Positions 36,801-43,208 are shown, counted from the first letter of the stretch. The stretch: 64,000 bases of DNA from Paenibacillus silviterrae (GCF_030167925.1 NZ_JASKUT010000001.1:1798001-1862000); one strand, 5' to 3'. The notes: generated by a model not told the origin, from the letters alone. A program made the numbers and translations.

Positions 36801-36953
36801 ACGCTGATTATCGCGCACCGGCTCAGCACGATACGCCACGCGGACCTGATTGTCGTGCTGGACCAAGGCGCCGTTGTCGAGAGCGGCACGCATGATCAGC
36901 TTCTTCTGCAGAAGGGTATCTATCATTACCTGCTCCAGCAGCAGTCCTTATAA
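33867..36953 (+). CDS. Peptidase-containing ABC exporter with two cyclic-nucleotide-binding-like domains
   Basis: Polytopic exporter of 1028 residues. Two Crp-like cNMP-binding folds occupy ~15-130 (GLLLPGEHFGEHSLLDGES) and ~145-270 (LYPGDFFGELALLTGEPRKA). A C39 cysteine peptidase follows (~320-440) with QSEMDCGPTC (Cys330), NHYIVVYEV (His403) and ADPALG (Asp419), so the catalytic triad is complete. Six membrane helices lie at ~465-740. The nucleotide-binding domain has GRSGSGKST (Lys830), LSGGQ (~928), LIFDEATSALD and IIAHRLST. Such proteins cleave double-glycine leaders and export the product. The architecture resembles HetC of heterocyst-forming cyanobacteria. No HlyD-type adaptor gene is nearby, normal for a Gram-positive. 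Translationally coupled to the PpiC-like gene. Confidence 0.93.
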   Translation: MKLVNGNGLHYLHHIPLFDVFTTEEKLLLAEQFEPQTFSMGQMIVDQASPADSFYIIVSGKARKIGFSAAGRETNLGLLLPGEHFGEHSLLDGESAPPITIRASTALEVLRLGRRQFQDMVAQHPAIDNYFRQFISSDVIRTFLKNNTVLTHVDHAALRSLLDLLEVRIYEPGSCLVNEGEIGDAFYIVKTGSALVEKGPEAAIVNRLYPGDFFGELALLTGEPRKATIRAAETVTAFRLSKTDFDELIQKYPVILESIRRISAHYTAQAMVMVEAPEEAEPAAALQSDLHPSDESAPSISRTAKLWNSWRSWKWRRRFPVLMQQSEMDCGPTCLTMISRYYGLNASVNRMRERCNVGAEGTSMLGLIETLESLGFSAKGLNTTSSLLNELPTPFIAHWNGNHYIVVYEVGKDGVIVADPALGYIDTVPFDTFRNHWSGYVITMQPAGPLALLNDREVLWKRYLDYIQPSKKLLLSALGLSVMIELVFLIFPVMTQQIFDRVLDTANWSLLHILVVAMLALVCFNTASIAIRQKLIGRLAQAIDHSMLDSFYRQLFRLPYSYFTKRTSGDILTRVYENEKIRRLMTDSAIELLLDILTLLVYGGLMAYYHLGLALISFTLMPLYIGLYAYLLPKMRRNVRKQLIAEGESQTQIVEAVQAIATVKGLSMERAIRGKLLNKLSRLLALRLEGNRLEAAAKAAASGLRSISQVALLYFGSTFVLEGQLSVGELVAYTVLFTSFLFALEMISQRSGELSEARISMERLNDVYESTPEHPEPGKMRMLPSIQGHILFEKVSFQYYRGGKMILQNLDLELQPGQTVALIGRSGSGKSTIANLLLRLLEPSSGAIYIDGYPLREVHAASIRKQVGVVQQETMLFRGSVRDNIGLSSENVTMEEIERAARLAGAHEFIEALPLGYDTMIGEGGIRLSGGQRQRIVIARALINNPRILIFDEATSALDTESERIIQQNMGEMLQGRTTLIIAHRLSTIRHADLIVVLDQGAVVESGTHDQLLLQKGIYHYLLQQQSL

Positions 36954-37006
36954 TCCGATCGAGCTGAAGAAATGCCCTCCTTCTTTTCCCTGCAGCCACC
37001 TCACCA

Positions 37007-37045
37007 ATACATCCTCCAGCATGATAACCATAACGGAGGATGTAT
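37007..37045 (+). terminator. Hairpin after exporter gene
   Basis: Perfect 11-bp arms ATACATCCTCC / GGAGGATGTAT separated by 17 nt, 53 bp after the exporter stop. The following sequence is only moderately T-rich, so termination is probable but not certain. Confidence 0.45.
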
Positions 37046-37068
37046 ATCTGTTGTTATTGATTAATCAA

Positions 37069-38052
37069 TCACTTTTTTTCCTTCTGAGCCTGCATTAGCG
37101 TACGAATCGTTTCCGTAATCCCCTCTTGAAAGCCAGTTGACGGTATCGGACCGATCTGACGTTGGTACTTCTCTCCACTCAGTATCAGAGGCTCTTCCGT
37201 TAAATACAACATCTCCACAATTTCTTTCATTACCGGTACAAATAGTCCGAGTAATGACAAGCTTACTCTGCCAAGTGAAATGACGGGTTTGCTTTTCCCA
37301 CTGGCCGCTCTCGCGATGCGAACAATGTCATGGCCAGAGATGATCCCTGTTCCCGGAATGTTCCAATTTTGTCCATATGTGCTTTCACGCCAGGCAAGCT
37401 CGACGATCATCTTAGCGGCGTCCGGCAAGTAAACATACTCCCTAGGGATGTGCATGTTCCCGATAAAAAAAGCCATTTTACCGGCTGCAATGGCCTCAAG
37501 AGTCGAACCGAGATAGGAAGCTTCATTGGCAGTAGGGCCATAATAATCAGGCAGTCGGACAATCAAACGCTGCACATTATCCCAGCGGTGACTAAATATC
37601 ATTTGTTCGAATGCCAGTCGTGTCTTTCCTTTCTTGGTATGCGGCTGCTTCGGATGTTCCTCGGTTACTCTTTCCATCCTCTTTCTCCCGTAGGGATAGA
37701 TTCCGTCAACGGCAACTACTTTCAAGCCCCTCTGTTTGGCCGCTTCCATAACCGCTTCTCCCAAAGGGATCAGCTTACTGACCATTTCATGGTAAGGTAC
37801 GTTCGCGCAATGAAACAACACTTCTGCTCCTTCCGATGCCGAGAAAATGTCTTCTGACCGAAAAGCGTCGCCTACGTATAGTGTCAAATGCTTAGGATTT
37901 CCAAGCCGCATGGCAAGCTGTTCGAGCTTCGCCTTAGAACGGCCGAAAATGACCGTATTCACTCCCCGTTTGATCAGTTCCTCTGTAATTACCGAACCCG
38001 TTCCGCCTGTTGCACCTAACACCAATGCTTTATTCAATGATCTCATCCCCAT
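37069..38052 (-). CDS. NAD(P)-binding SDR / epimerase-like oxidoreductase
   Basis: Extended/atypical short-chain dehydrogenase of 327 residues. The Rossmann motif is ALVLGATGGTGSVITEELI; FGRSKAKLEQL suggests NADP preference (Arg after the second strand). A canonical YxxxK is not obvious; YPYGRKR occupies the expected region, so catalysis may be divergent. The start is ambiguous: ATG at 38052, ATG at 38046, or TTG at 38037, the last giving the typical N terminus NKALVLGATG with GGGG upstream. Two repeated operator-like sites lie just upstream. Confidence 0.8.
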   Translation of the reverse strand: MGMRSLNKALVLGATGGTGSVITEELIKRGVNTVIFGRSKAKLEQLAMRLGNPKHLTLYVGDAFRSEDIFSASEGAEVLFHCANVPYHEMVSKLIPLGEAVMEAAKQRGLKVVAVDGIYPYGRKRMERVTEEHPKQPHTKKGKTRLAFEQMIFSHRWDNVQRLIVRLPDYYGPTANEASYLGSTLEAIAAGKMAFFIGNMHIPREYVYLPDAAKMIVELAWRESTYGQNWNIPGTGIISGHDIVRIARAASGKSKPVISLGRVSLSLLGLFVPVMKEIVEMLYLTEEPLILSGEKYQRQIGPIPSTGFQEGITETIRTLMQAQKEKK

Positions 38053-38060
38053 TTCACTTT

Positions 38061-38124
38061 AGTTAGTGATTAATCAATCAATTATTGATGTTATTATATG
38101 GCATAGTTAGTGATTGGTCAATAA
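38061..38124. promoter_or_regulatory. Two copies of an operator-like repeat upstream of SDR gene
   Basis: AGTTAGTGATTAATCAATCA (38061-38080) and AGTTAGTGATTGGTCAATAA (38105-38124) share 17 of 20 positions and start 44 bp apart. The second copy is part of an imperfect 22-bp palindrome, TTAGT...ACTAA with inner ATTG/CAAT. A related GATTAATCAATCA also occurs at 37057-37069, at the 3' end of the gene. This suggests a dimeric (TetR-like) repressor, but no such regulator gene is adjacent. Confidence 0.45.
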
Positions 38125-38176
38125 CTAATCTGCAAAAAAAGGAGACGCACTTTCATTGCATCTCTCTTGGAATCTC

Positions 38177-39373
38177 TTATTCCGTCAACGCTGCCGGAAC
38201 GATCTGCTTACGGTGATGCAAAACGTAGTACAATGCGGCAGAGCATGCAACGACCAGTCCTGCTACGAAATACATCGTATGGTAATTGGTGCGGTCAGCC
38301 ACGACTCCCAGCACATAAGAGCCAAGTCCATATCCGAGGTCGAACAGCAGGAAATATGTTCCTGTAGCCAGTCCTCTTCGATGGAGCGGTGCAGCTTGGA
38401 TCGCTATCGTTTGAAAGCTCGGGAGCAGCGCACCGAAGCCCAGTCCCAGCATAGCGGCAGCTGTGAAGAAGATAGCGGCGGAATTAGCGAAGCTCAAGGT
38501 GATCATCCCCGCAGTAAACAGCAATACTCCCGGGTACACTAGCGTATTCGGTCCGGAGCGGTCGAACCATTTGCCGGTGAACGGTCTGGAAATGACGATC
38601 ATTGCCGCGAACACCATAAAGAAAAAGCTGGCGTGCTTCCCAAGCCCGATGGCCTTCGCATAGACAGATAAGAATGTGGTGATAGCCCCGTACGAAAATG
38701 CCAGAAAGCTCCCCGTCACCGAGATCGGCAGCGCCTTAGGCTCAATATACCTTCTCCAGCCCTTCACCGCCGGCTGCGCAGCCTTCACTGATTTGGCTTT
38801 ATGGGGAATTCGTATCATCACCCCGCAGCACAAGGCCATAAGTCCAAAGGTTATGCAAACGATAAACAGAACCCAATGGCTCGAGTAAGTAATGATCGTT
38901 AAGCCTAAGAAAGGTCCCACAACCATGGCCAAGCTCATAAATAAGCTGAAATAGCCAACCCCTTCGCCCTTGCGGTTCTCGGGTACAAGCTCGACGGCAA
39001 TGGCACCAGTAGCTGTCGCCGCAATTCCGAACGAGATGCCGTGTACAAACCGAAGCAGCAGGAGAGGCAAATAGCCTTCCGTGTACATATATGCTGCGGT
39101 ACAAGCCGAAAACAGCAGCAATCCGAATAAGAGAATCCATCTAGGTTGATATTGATCAAGCCACTTGCCGGTCAGCGGACGCAAAATAACTGTCGAAATA
39201 ATAAATGAAGTCATGATTAAACCGACCTGCTGCTGTCCTCCGTGCATTGTTTCGGTTACAAAGACAGGGAGCGTCACAGCAAGAATATAAAACGTCATAA
39301 ACAAAAAAAAGCTGCTGAAGCAGACAGCAACAAAATTACGATTCCATAGCTTAGGTTCACCTGCGGTATTCAC
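38177..39373 (-). CDS. MFS transporter (drug/metabolite efflux)
   Basis: Twelve-helix major facilitator of 398 residues. Motif A-like loops are present between helices 2-3 (RPLTGKWLDQYQPRWILLFG) and 8-9 (RPFTGKWFDRSGPNTLVYPG), and VHGISFGIAATATGAIAVEL lies around helix 4. It resembles the YfkF/NepI-like efflux group of Bacillales. The first codons overlap the MarR gene by 4 bp, so it is the second gene of a MarR-controlled efflux operon. Substrate unknown. Confidence 0.92.
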   Translation of the reverse strand: MNTAGEPKLWNRNFVAVCFSSFFLFMTFYILAVTLPVFVTETMHGGQQQVGLIMTSFIISTVILRPLTGKWLDQYQPRWILLFGLLLFSACTAAYMYTEGYLPLLLLRFVHGISFGIAATATGAIAVELVPENRKGEGVGYFSLFMSLAMVVGPFLGLTIITYSSHWVLFIVCITFGLMALCCGVMIRIPHKAKSVKAAQPAVKGWRRYIEPKALPISVTGSFLAFSYGAITTFLSVYAKAIGLGKHASFFFMVFAAMIVISRPFTGKWFDRSGPNTLVYPGVLLFTAGMITLSFANSAAIFFTAAAMLGLGFGALLPSFQTIAIQAAPLHRRGLATGTYFLLFDLGYGLGSYVLGVVADRTNYHTMYFVAGLVVACSAALYYVLHHRKQIVPAALTE

Positions 39374-39819
39374 TCAGCTTCCTCCCGTTCTCGGATGTCT
39401 TGGTTCGTATTTTGGGTCATTTGGATCAATAACTCCCGCAGGATGTGAATCTGCTCCTCAGTAAAACCTCGCATAACGGAGGAAATGACTCGCTGCTCAA
39501 TCGGAACAAGCGTCTGGTCAAGCCCCCTGCCTTTGTCTGTAATGTACGTAAGAAAGGAACGCCGGTCCGACGCATTCGCTCTCCGTTCAATCAAACCTTT
39601 GCGCTGAAGATGATCCAGTATTCTGGTTATATTCGTCTGATCCTTCTCCGTTCGGCGGGCTAGCTCCTTCTGGCTGATCCCATCCTGCTCGGCTAGCCGA
39701 TGAAGGACGGTCCATTGCTCGGTTGTAATATCATAAGCCTGAAAATGCAGGGTCAACAGCTGGCTCATTCTCCGTCCTGCATGATTGATAAGAAACCCGA
39801 ACGAATCCTCCAGCTTCAA
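39370..39819 (-). CDS. MarR-family repressor of the MFS operon
   Basis: Winged-helix dimeric repressor, 149 residues: QWTVLHRLAEQDGISQKELA (helix region), then RTEKDQTNITRILDHLQRKG (recognition helix) and the wing RANASDRRSFLTYITDKG. TTG start nine bases after GGGAGG. It is the first gene of the operon with the MFS exporter. A consensus promoter lies directly upstream with a palindrome at its -10 end, so autorepression relieved by a small molecule is expected. Confidence 0.93.
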   Translation of the reverse strand: MKLEDSFGFLINHAGRRMSQLLTLHFQAYDITTEQWTVLHRLAEQDGISQKELARRTEKDQTNITRILDHLQRKGLIERRANASDRRSFLTYITDKGRGLDQTLVPIEQRVISSVMRGFTEEQIHILRELLIQMTQNTNQDIREREEAE

Positions 39820-39846
39820 GTAAAATGACCTCCCGGATTTAATTAT

Positions 39847-39886
39847 TTGCTATAGCAATTATATACACAGCATCTATTATTGTCAA
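39847..39886 (-). promoter_or_regulatory. Consensus sigma-A promoter and MarR operator
   Basis: On the minus strand TTGACA (39881-39886), 17-bp spacer, TATAAT (39858-39863): a perfect consensus promoter. The 12-bp palindrome TTGCTATAGCAA (39847-39858) overlaps the end of the -10 box and the likely transcription start, the standard position for a MarR repressor site. Confidence 0.88.
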
Positions 39887-39935
39887 AGAATTAGATTCTC
39901 CCGAACTACCATTGTGTAAATTTTTCTTAATGCTG

Positions 39936-41036
39936 CTATGAGGATATCGAAAGGTCAAGCAATGGCATACCCATAAACGAACAATAGCGCCGGGCAGCCT
40001 CCTCGATGTCATTCTTCCTCTCCTTTTGAGGTATGAACAGGTCGATTTCCATATGTATGCCCTTGCTCTTCAACGTACGCTTCCATATTCCGCTGACTTG
40101 CCCATCGATGACAATTGTCGGCATAAACACGCCATTATTACCAGGCACCACACGCGGTGCAAACTCCGCCTCTAAGACGACATCGCGTTCCTTATAACCC
40201 AGGACATATTCATCAAATCCGGGGAGAAGGTGAACGGACGTCACTTGTCCTTCGTGCCCGGCAAATCCATCCGCCCTAACCCAATAAACCTGATTTTCCA
40301 ACTCCATTGATTCTAATGAAAATGAAACGGCTTCCAAGCCCTTCCTGGCATCCGACAGGGTAATCCCTGCCCACCAGGCAAAATCCTGCACCGTTGCGGG
40401 ACCGTGTCCATAGAAATAGCGTTCCGCCAGCAGGGCTAGCGCTTCTTCTCTCGAAAGGTCCCTACTTCTCGGTATCCATTCCTCCAACAAAACGAATGTT
40501 TGCTGCTTGCCTTCCTTGGGTCCCATGCAAATAAGTCCGCTCTGAGCGAAATACCATAACAGATGATAACCACGTTGATGGCTTGTGCCGATCCCTGAAT
40601 ATTCAAGCAGCTCCATTAACGCATCCCTGGTTAGGCGTTGGTTCCCTTGCAGCGCGTCGACTATAATATCCCGACTGCGTTCCACCATTTCCTTCGTGAG
40701 CCCCAGCTGCTCATGTCTTTTCTGTTCTCTAGCCTGCAGCCGCGGAGCGACCAGCTTTAACATCCATCGGACATCATCGGAGGATACCATATGTATCGTA
40801 CCGCGCAGCAGCCATGTCAGGACCATCTTGCCCGCCGCAATGGCTTGCTCCACCTCGGTAACGGATGCGGACTGCAAACGAGATCCTACGGCCCAGAGTA
40901 CCTGGTGGTAATCCTGTGCCTGCAACGCCCCCATATACTGAACAACCTGCTCCGGCTTCCCGAAAAAATCGCTTGCTATCCTTTGATGCAGCAGCCTTTG
41001 TCGTGCGATGTAATGCTTCGTCATAGTGATGGACAT
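39936..41036 (-). CDS. HTH_42 (AlkZ/YcaQ-like) winged-helix protein, putative DNA glycosylase
   Basis: Protein of 366 residues belonging to the HTH_42 superfamily of tandem winged helices that includes AlkZ and YcaQ, glycosylases that unhook bulky or crosslinked DNA adducts. The segment GALQAQDYHQVLWAVGSRL carries a QxQ pair (Gln39 and Gln41 from the chosen start), matching the catalytic QxQ position of AlkZ rather than the QxD of E. coli YcaQ. Other conserved parts include LLRGTIHMVSSDDVRWMLKL and LPGFDEYVLGYKERD. ATG at 41036 follows GAGGG; the in-frame TTG at 41042 is too close. Single gene. In producers AlkZ gives self-resistance; here no genotoxin cluster is visible, so general repair is more likely. 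Confidence 0.82.
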   Translation of the reverse strand: MSITMTKHYIARQRLLHQRIASDFFGKPEQVVQYMGALQAQDYHQVLWAVGSRLQSASVTEVEQAIAAGKMVLTWLLRGTIHMVSSDDVRWMLKLVAPRLQAREQKRHEQLGLTKEMVERSRDIIVDALQGNQRLTRDALMELLEYSGIGTSHQRGYHLLWYFAQSGLICMGPKEGKQQTFVLLEEWIPRSRDLSREEALALLAERYFYGHGPATVQDFAWWAGITLSDARKGLEAVSFSLESMELENQVYWVRADGFAGHEGQVTSVHLLPGFDEYVLGYKERDVVLEAEFAPRVVPGNNGVFMPTIVIDGQVSGIWKRTLKSKGIHMEIDLFIPQKERKNDIEEAARRYCSFMGMPLLDLSISS

Positions 41037-41131
41037 GAACAACCCTCGTATTCAAATAAAAATGAAGTAATATGAATAATCAGCTTTATCTGTTAAAAGT
41101 ATATACGAAAATGGCAATCGTTACTAACGAA

Positions 41132-41500
41132 TCAATACATCAATAAAATGATAACCAGCGCTAACAGAAACATGTCCATGAGTCCTAAGCTGGCAAACGT
41201 AACCCATACGGAAACCCTTGGAGAACGGAACGTTTCTTGATTAATTCCTTTCTGCTTGACCATATAATCTCTGGTGGCACATGTCATAATGATCGCTCCA
41301 AACAAAACCGCCCCCACCCCTATTATGGCTGCGATCCAGCGCCCGATATGCTCGAAGGACGTCGCTCGGAAGACCACACCGGCCGCTAGAAAGCCTAGCC
41401 CAACGATAGCAATGCCGGTACGCACCCAAGCCAAGTAGGTTCGTTCGTTGGCAAGATGCTGTTGAATATATCGGGAGTCCGCTGTTTTGTTATCATTCAA
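41132..41500 (-). CDS. DUF202 (YidH-type) membrane protein
   Basis: Small integral membrane protein, 122 residues with three predicted helices. The family signature LANERTYLAWVRTGIAIVGLG lies at the N terminus. Function unknown. A longer frame beginning with ATG at 41515 contains the sequence GGAGGG itself, which is ideally placed for the TTG at 41500, so I choose TTG. It is divergent from the cold-shock gene. Confidence 0.82.
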   Translation of the reverse strand: MNDNKTADSRYIQQHLANERTYLAWVRTGIAIVGLGFLAAGVVFRATSFEHIGRWIAAIIGVGAVLFGAIIMTCATRDYMVKQKGINQETFRSPRVSVWVTFASLGLMDMFLLALVIILLMY

Positions 41501-41572
41501 AAGGGATCCCTCCAATCAGCGTAATGAGACATTCGTTATTATTCCTTGATTAAACGTTTGTAACCGACACAC

Positions 41573-41601
41573 TTGCATTTATCCTTTTTTTGTAGTAAGA
41601 T
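41573..41601 (+). promoter_or_regulatory. Promoter of the cold-shock gene
   Basis: TTGCAT (41573-41578), 17-bp spacer, TAAGAT (41596-41601). Predicted start near 41608, giving a leader of about 135 nt before the csp start codon, a long 5' UTR as is usual for cold-shock genes. Confidence 0.65.
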
Positions 41602-41626
41602 ATAGTTAATTATTCAAATGGAAACC

Positions 41627-41695
41627 AATTCACATATTGAAAAAGGTCTCATTTTTATGATGGTACTTTTTTCAATGTGTGAATTTTTTTGTTTT
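41627..41695 (+). promoter_or_regulatory. Terminator-like hairpin in the cold-shock gene leader (possible attenuator)
   Basis: The arm 41627-41644 pairs with 41668-41685 over 18 bp with a single G-U pair (core TTCACA...TGTGAA). The stem is followed by TTTTTTT, G and TTTTT. It lies inside the predicted csp transcript and no plus-strand gene precedes it, so it must act on the csp mRNA itself. Confidence 0.65.
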
Positions 41696-41742
41696 TAAGG
41701 AAAATGAACATGTTAAAAAAAATTATTGGAGGTAATCACACT

Positions 41743-41946
41743 ATGCAAACAGGTACAGTGAAATGGTTTAACGCAGAGAAAGGCTTTGGCTTCATCGAAA
41801 GCGAAGGCGGCGGCGACGTGTTCGTACACTTCAGCGCCATTCAGGAAGAAGGCTTCAAGTCTTTGGATGAAGGTCAACGCGTACAATTCAATGTAGTTCA
41901 AGGCAATCGTGGACCACAAGCCGAGAACGTAACTAAAATTTACTAA
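41743..41946 (+). CDS. Cold-shock protein (CspB/CspD type)
   Basis: Single-stranded nucleic-acid-binding OB-fold protein of 67 residues, full length. RNP1 (KGFGFIE) and RNP2 (DVFVHFSAI) motifs are intact in [19 protein letters not shown] and the following strand. It serves as an RNA chaperone in cold and general growth. GGAGGTAAT precedes the ATG at 41743; the longer in-frame reading is leader sequence. It is preceded by a long leader with a hairpin, followed by a terminator, then by the cold-inducible YdjO-type gene. Confidence 0.95.
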   Translation: MQTGTVKWFNAEKGFGFIESEGGGDVFVHFSAIQEEGFKSLDEGQRVQFNVVQGNRGPQAENVTKIY

Positions 41947-41956
41947 GCTGGAAACG

Positions 41957-41995
41957 AAAGCTGCTCCTGAACAACCTTCGGGAGCAGCTTTTTTT
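41957..41995 (+). terminator. Terminator after csp gene
   Basis: AAAGCTGCTCC pairs with GGGAGCAGCTTT, followed by a run of T, directly after the csp stop. Confidence 0.88.
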
Positions 41996-42022
41996 CATAT
42001 CAAACCATTGGGGGGATTTACA

Positions 42023-42289
42023 ATGTATTTAAACTTTCGCAACAAGCATATCGAGGAACTCCCGAAAGAAGATACGGCAGTATGGTCCTGCACCAAGGAA
42101 GATTGCAAAGGCTGGATGCGTGATAATTTTGCCTTCGCACGAGAGCCGATTTGTGGTATCTGTGCATCCCCGATGACGAGTGAGATGAAAATGCTGCCTT
42201 TGCTGATCAATTCAAACAACGATTTGAAGGCGATCAAGAGAGGCGTGGAGATTACGAAAACAGGCCTATCCACTTCCCCGGTTCTGTAA
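42023..42289 (+). CDS. ydjO: YdjO-type cold-inducible zinc-ribbon protein
   Basis: Small protein of 88 residues. Two cysteine pairs (WSCTKEDCKGWMRDNF and PICGICASPM) form a probable zinc ribbon, matching the YdjO family found beside cold-shock genes in Bacillales; the biochemical role is unknown. The ATG at 42023 has GGGGGA six bases upstream. It lies 76 bp after csp, separated by the csp terminator, so it is read through or has its own weak promoter. Confidence 0.85.
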   Translation: MYLNFRNKHIEELPKEDTAVWSCTKEDCKGWMRDNFAFAREPICGICASPMTSEMKMLPLLINSNNDLKAIKRGVEITKTGLSTSPVL

Positions 42290-42300
42290 TAAGCAATAAC

Positions 42301-42570
42301 AAAAAAGACCACCCTTACCGGCGCTCCTCGCTCGGCGGATGGTCTTTACCTTCTACTTGAATCCGAACCTCAAATTCCAACAACTAACCACTTACACAAA
42401 CCTTAACTGCAAACCTTGAAACACCTAAAACAACGAAAGCCCTGCCTCTCTTCCATCCTTGCGGCTCCGAAGACCGCGCCAGTGAGAATCGGGTTGATCC
42501 AAAACAAAAACAGATAAGTCTAAGCTATATGTGATACGGCTGGACACCCAGCGCATGCTTTTCAAGTAGA
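42301..42570 (-). ncRNA. Candidate structured non-coding RNA
   Basis: A 419-bp gap (42290-42708) without a convincing gene holds a complete minus-strand transcription unit. It has a strong promoter, a ~218-nt body whose ends pair perfectly (CTACTTGAA at the 5' end with TTCAAGTAG at 42353-42361), internal hairpins such as GCTGG-GTGT-CCAGC and GCGG...CCGC, and a terminator at 42301-42347 whose stem is best on the minus strand (G-U instead of A-C) and ends in TTTTTT. A 43-codon ORF inside (MRWVSSRITYSLDLSVFVLD...) lacks a ribosome binding site and spans the structured part. I checked by eye for 6S, RNase P, tmRNA, SRP and common riboswitch landmarks and saw none; size would suit the raiA-motif class, but I cannot confirm it. 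Confidence 0.6.
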
Positions 42571-42576
42571 TATTTT

Positions 42577-42605
42577 ATTATACCACGAATGAAAAATAAT
42601 AGCAA
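42577..42605 (-). promoter_or_regulatory. Strong sigma-A promoter for the candidate RNA
   Basis: On the minus strand TTGCTA (42600-42605), 17-bp spacer, TATAAT (42577-42582). The predicted start near 42570 coincides with the 5' strand of the closing helix of the RNA. Confidence 0.8.
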
Positions 42606-42708
42606 TAGTTCATTTTTTAAACATAATCACTGCGCTGCGGGCATACATATAATTTTGTGTCCAAAAAAAGCAAGTCCTTACTAATGAAAGGATCGGTGAA
42701 GAAGTTTT

Positions 42709-42921
42709 ATGTGGGAAAGCGTATTGAAAAAGCAGCAATTGGAGATTCATGTAAATTCGAATGACAAATCGATTCGGTTCCAGGTTGCCTCCTCCGACTC
42801 GGAAGGGAACCCGGTTCAGCTGGAGCTCAATCAATCCGAGCTGTTCGAGCTGATGCACACCTTTTTGCATATTAACCGATCGTTTAATAAAGAGACCATG
42901 TATTATGAAGAGGTCGGCTAA
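42709..42921 (+). CDS. Small conserved-looking hypothetical protein (70 aa)
   Basis: Acidic soluble protein of 70 residues (MWESVLKKQQLEIHVNSNDK; ends LHINRSFNKETMYYEEVG). It appears to be a small alpha/beta fold with no recognised motif. The upstream GGTGAAGAAG is a weak ribosome binding site. Codon usage and the hairpin directly after the stop support a real gene. It diverges from the candidate RNA promoter, about 100 bp away. Confidence 0.6.
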   Translation: MWESVLKKQQLEIHVNSNDKSIRFQVASSDSEGNPVQLELNQSELFELMHTFLHINRSFNKETMYYEEVG

Positions 42922-42945
42922 CGACCCCTTCAGCTTGGCCTTCAA

Positions 42946-42967
42946 CCGTCAGGGAGTTCCCTGACGG
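42946..42967. terminator. Hairpin after the 70-aa gene
   Basis: CCGTCAGGGA / TCCCTGACGG, perfect 10-bp stem with a 2-nt loop and no T-run; a weak terminator or mRNA-end structure between convergent small genes. Confidence 0.45.
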
Positions 42968-43031
42968 CCTCAGCCTAGGTTTCCCGCTCACGGGTCTTCA
43001 ATGAAAGCGGCAGCTCCATGTGTCTCCCCTA

Positions 43032-43208
43032 CTATTCTGCGGCTTCCCATTCAATCTGGAGGCTGCGGGCAGCCCAATCCCTTACCAGAATCTCGATGGC
43101 GCCCTCCTTCTCTTCCTCCGTAAGCTCCTCCATTTTATAATCGTCAATTTCGATGGTTGCTTCCTTTAGTAACTCGCCGAGCACGGACAATCGGATGTTT
43201 ACCTTCAT
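43032..43208 (-). CDS. Small hypothetical protein (58 aa) downstream of glgA
   Basis: A 58-residue acidic frame: MKVNIRLSVLGELLKEATIE at the start, KMEELTEEEKEGAIEILVRD in the middle, ending LQIEWEAAE. GGAGGAAG lies about 10 bp before the ATG. The amphipathic, Glu-rich make-up and good ribosome binding site indicate a real gene; I do not recognise the family. It follows glgA on the same strand by 71 bp, with a stem-loop between (43233-43269), so it may be the tail of the glycogen operon or independently expressed. Confidence 0.65.
   Translation of the reverse strand: MKVNIRLSVLGELLKEATIEIDDYKMEELTEEEKEGAIEILVRDWAARSLQIEWEAAE

Noticed and set aside
38156..38542. Plus-strand 128-codon ORF upstream of and opposite the MFS gene
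   Set aside because: Antisense to the MFS C-terminal helices; no start signals.
42402..42550. 43-codon minus-strand ORF beginning MRWVSSRITY within the candidate RNA
   Set aside because: No ribosome binding site, and it runs across the predicted RNA hairpins; more likely a chance frame in a structured RNA.
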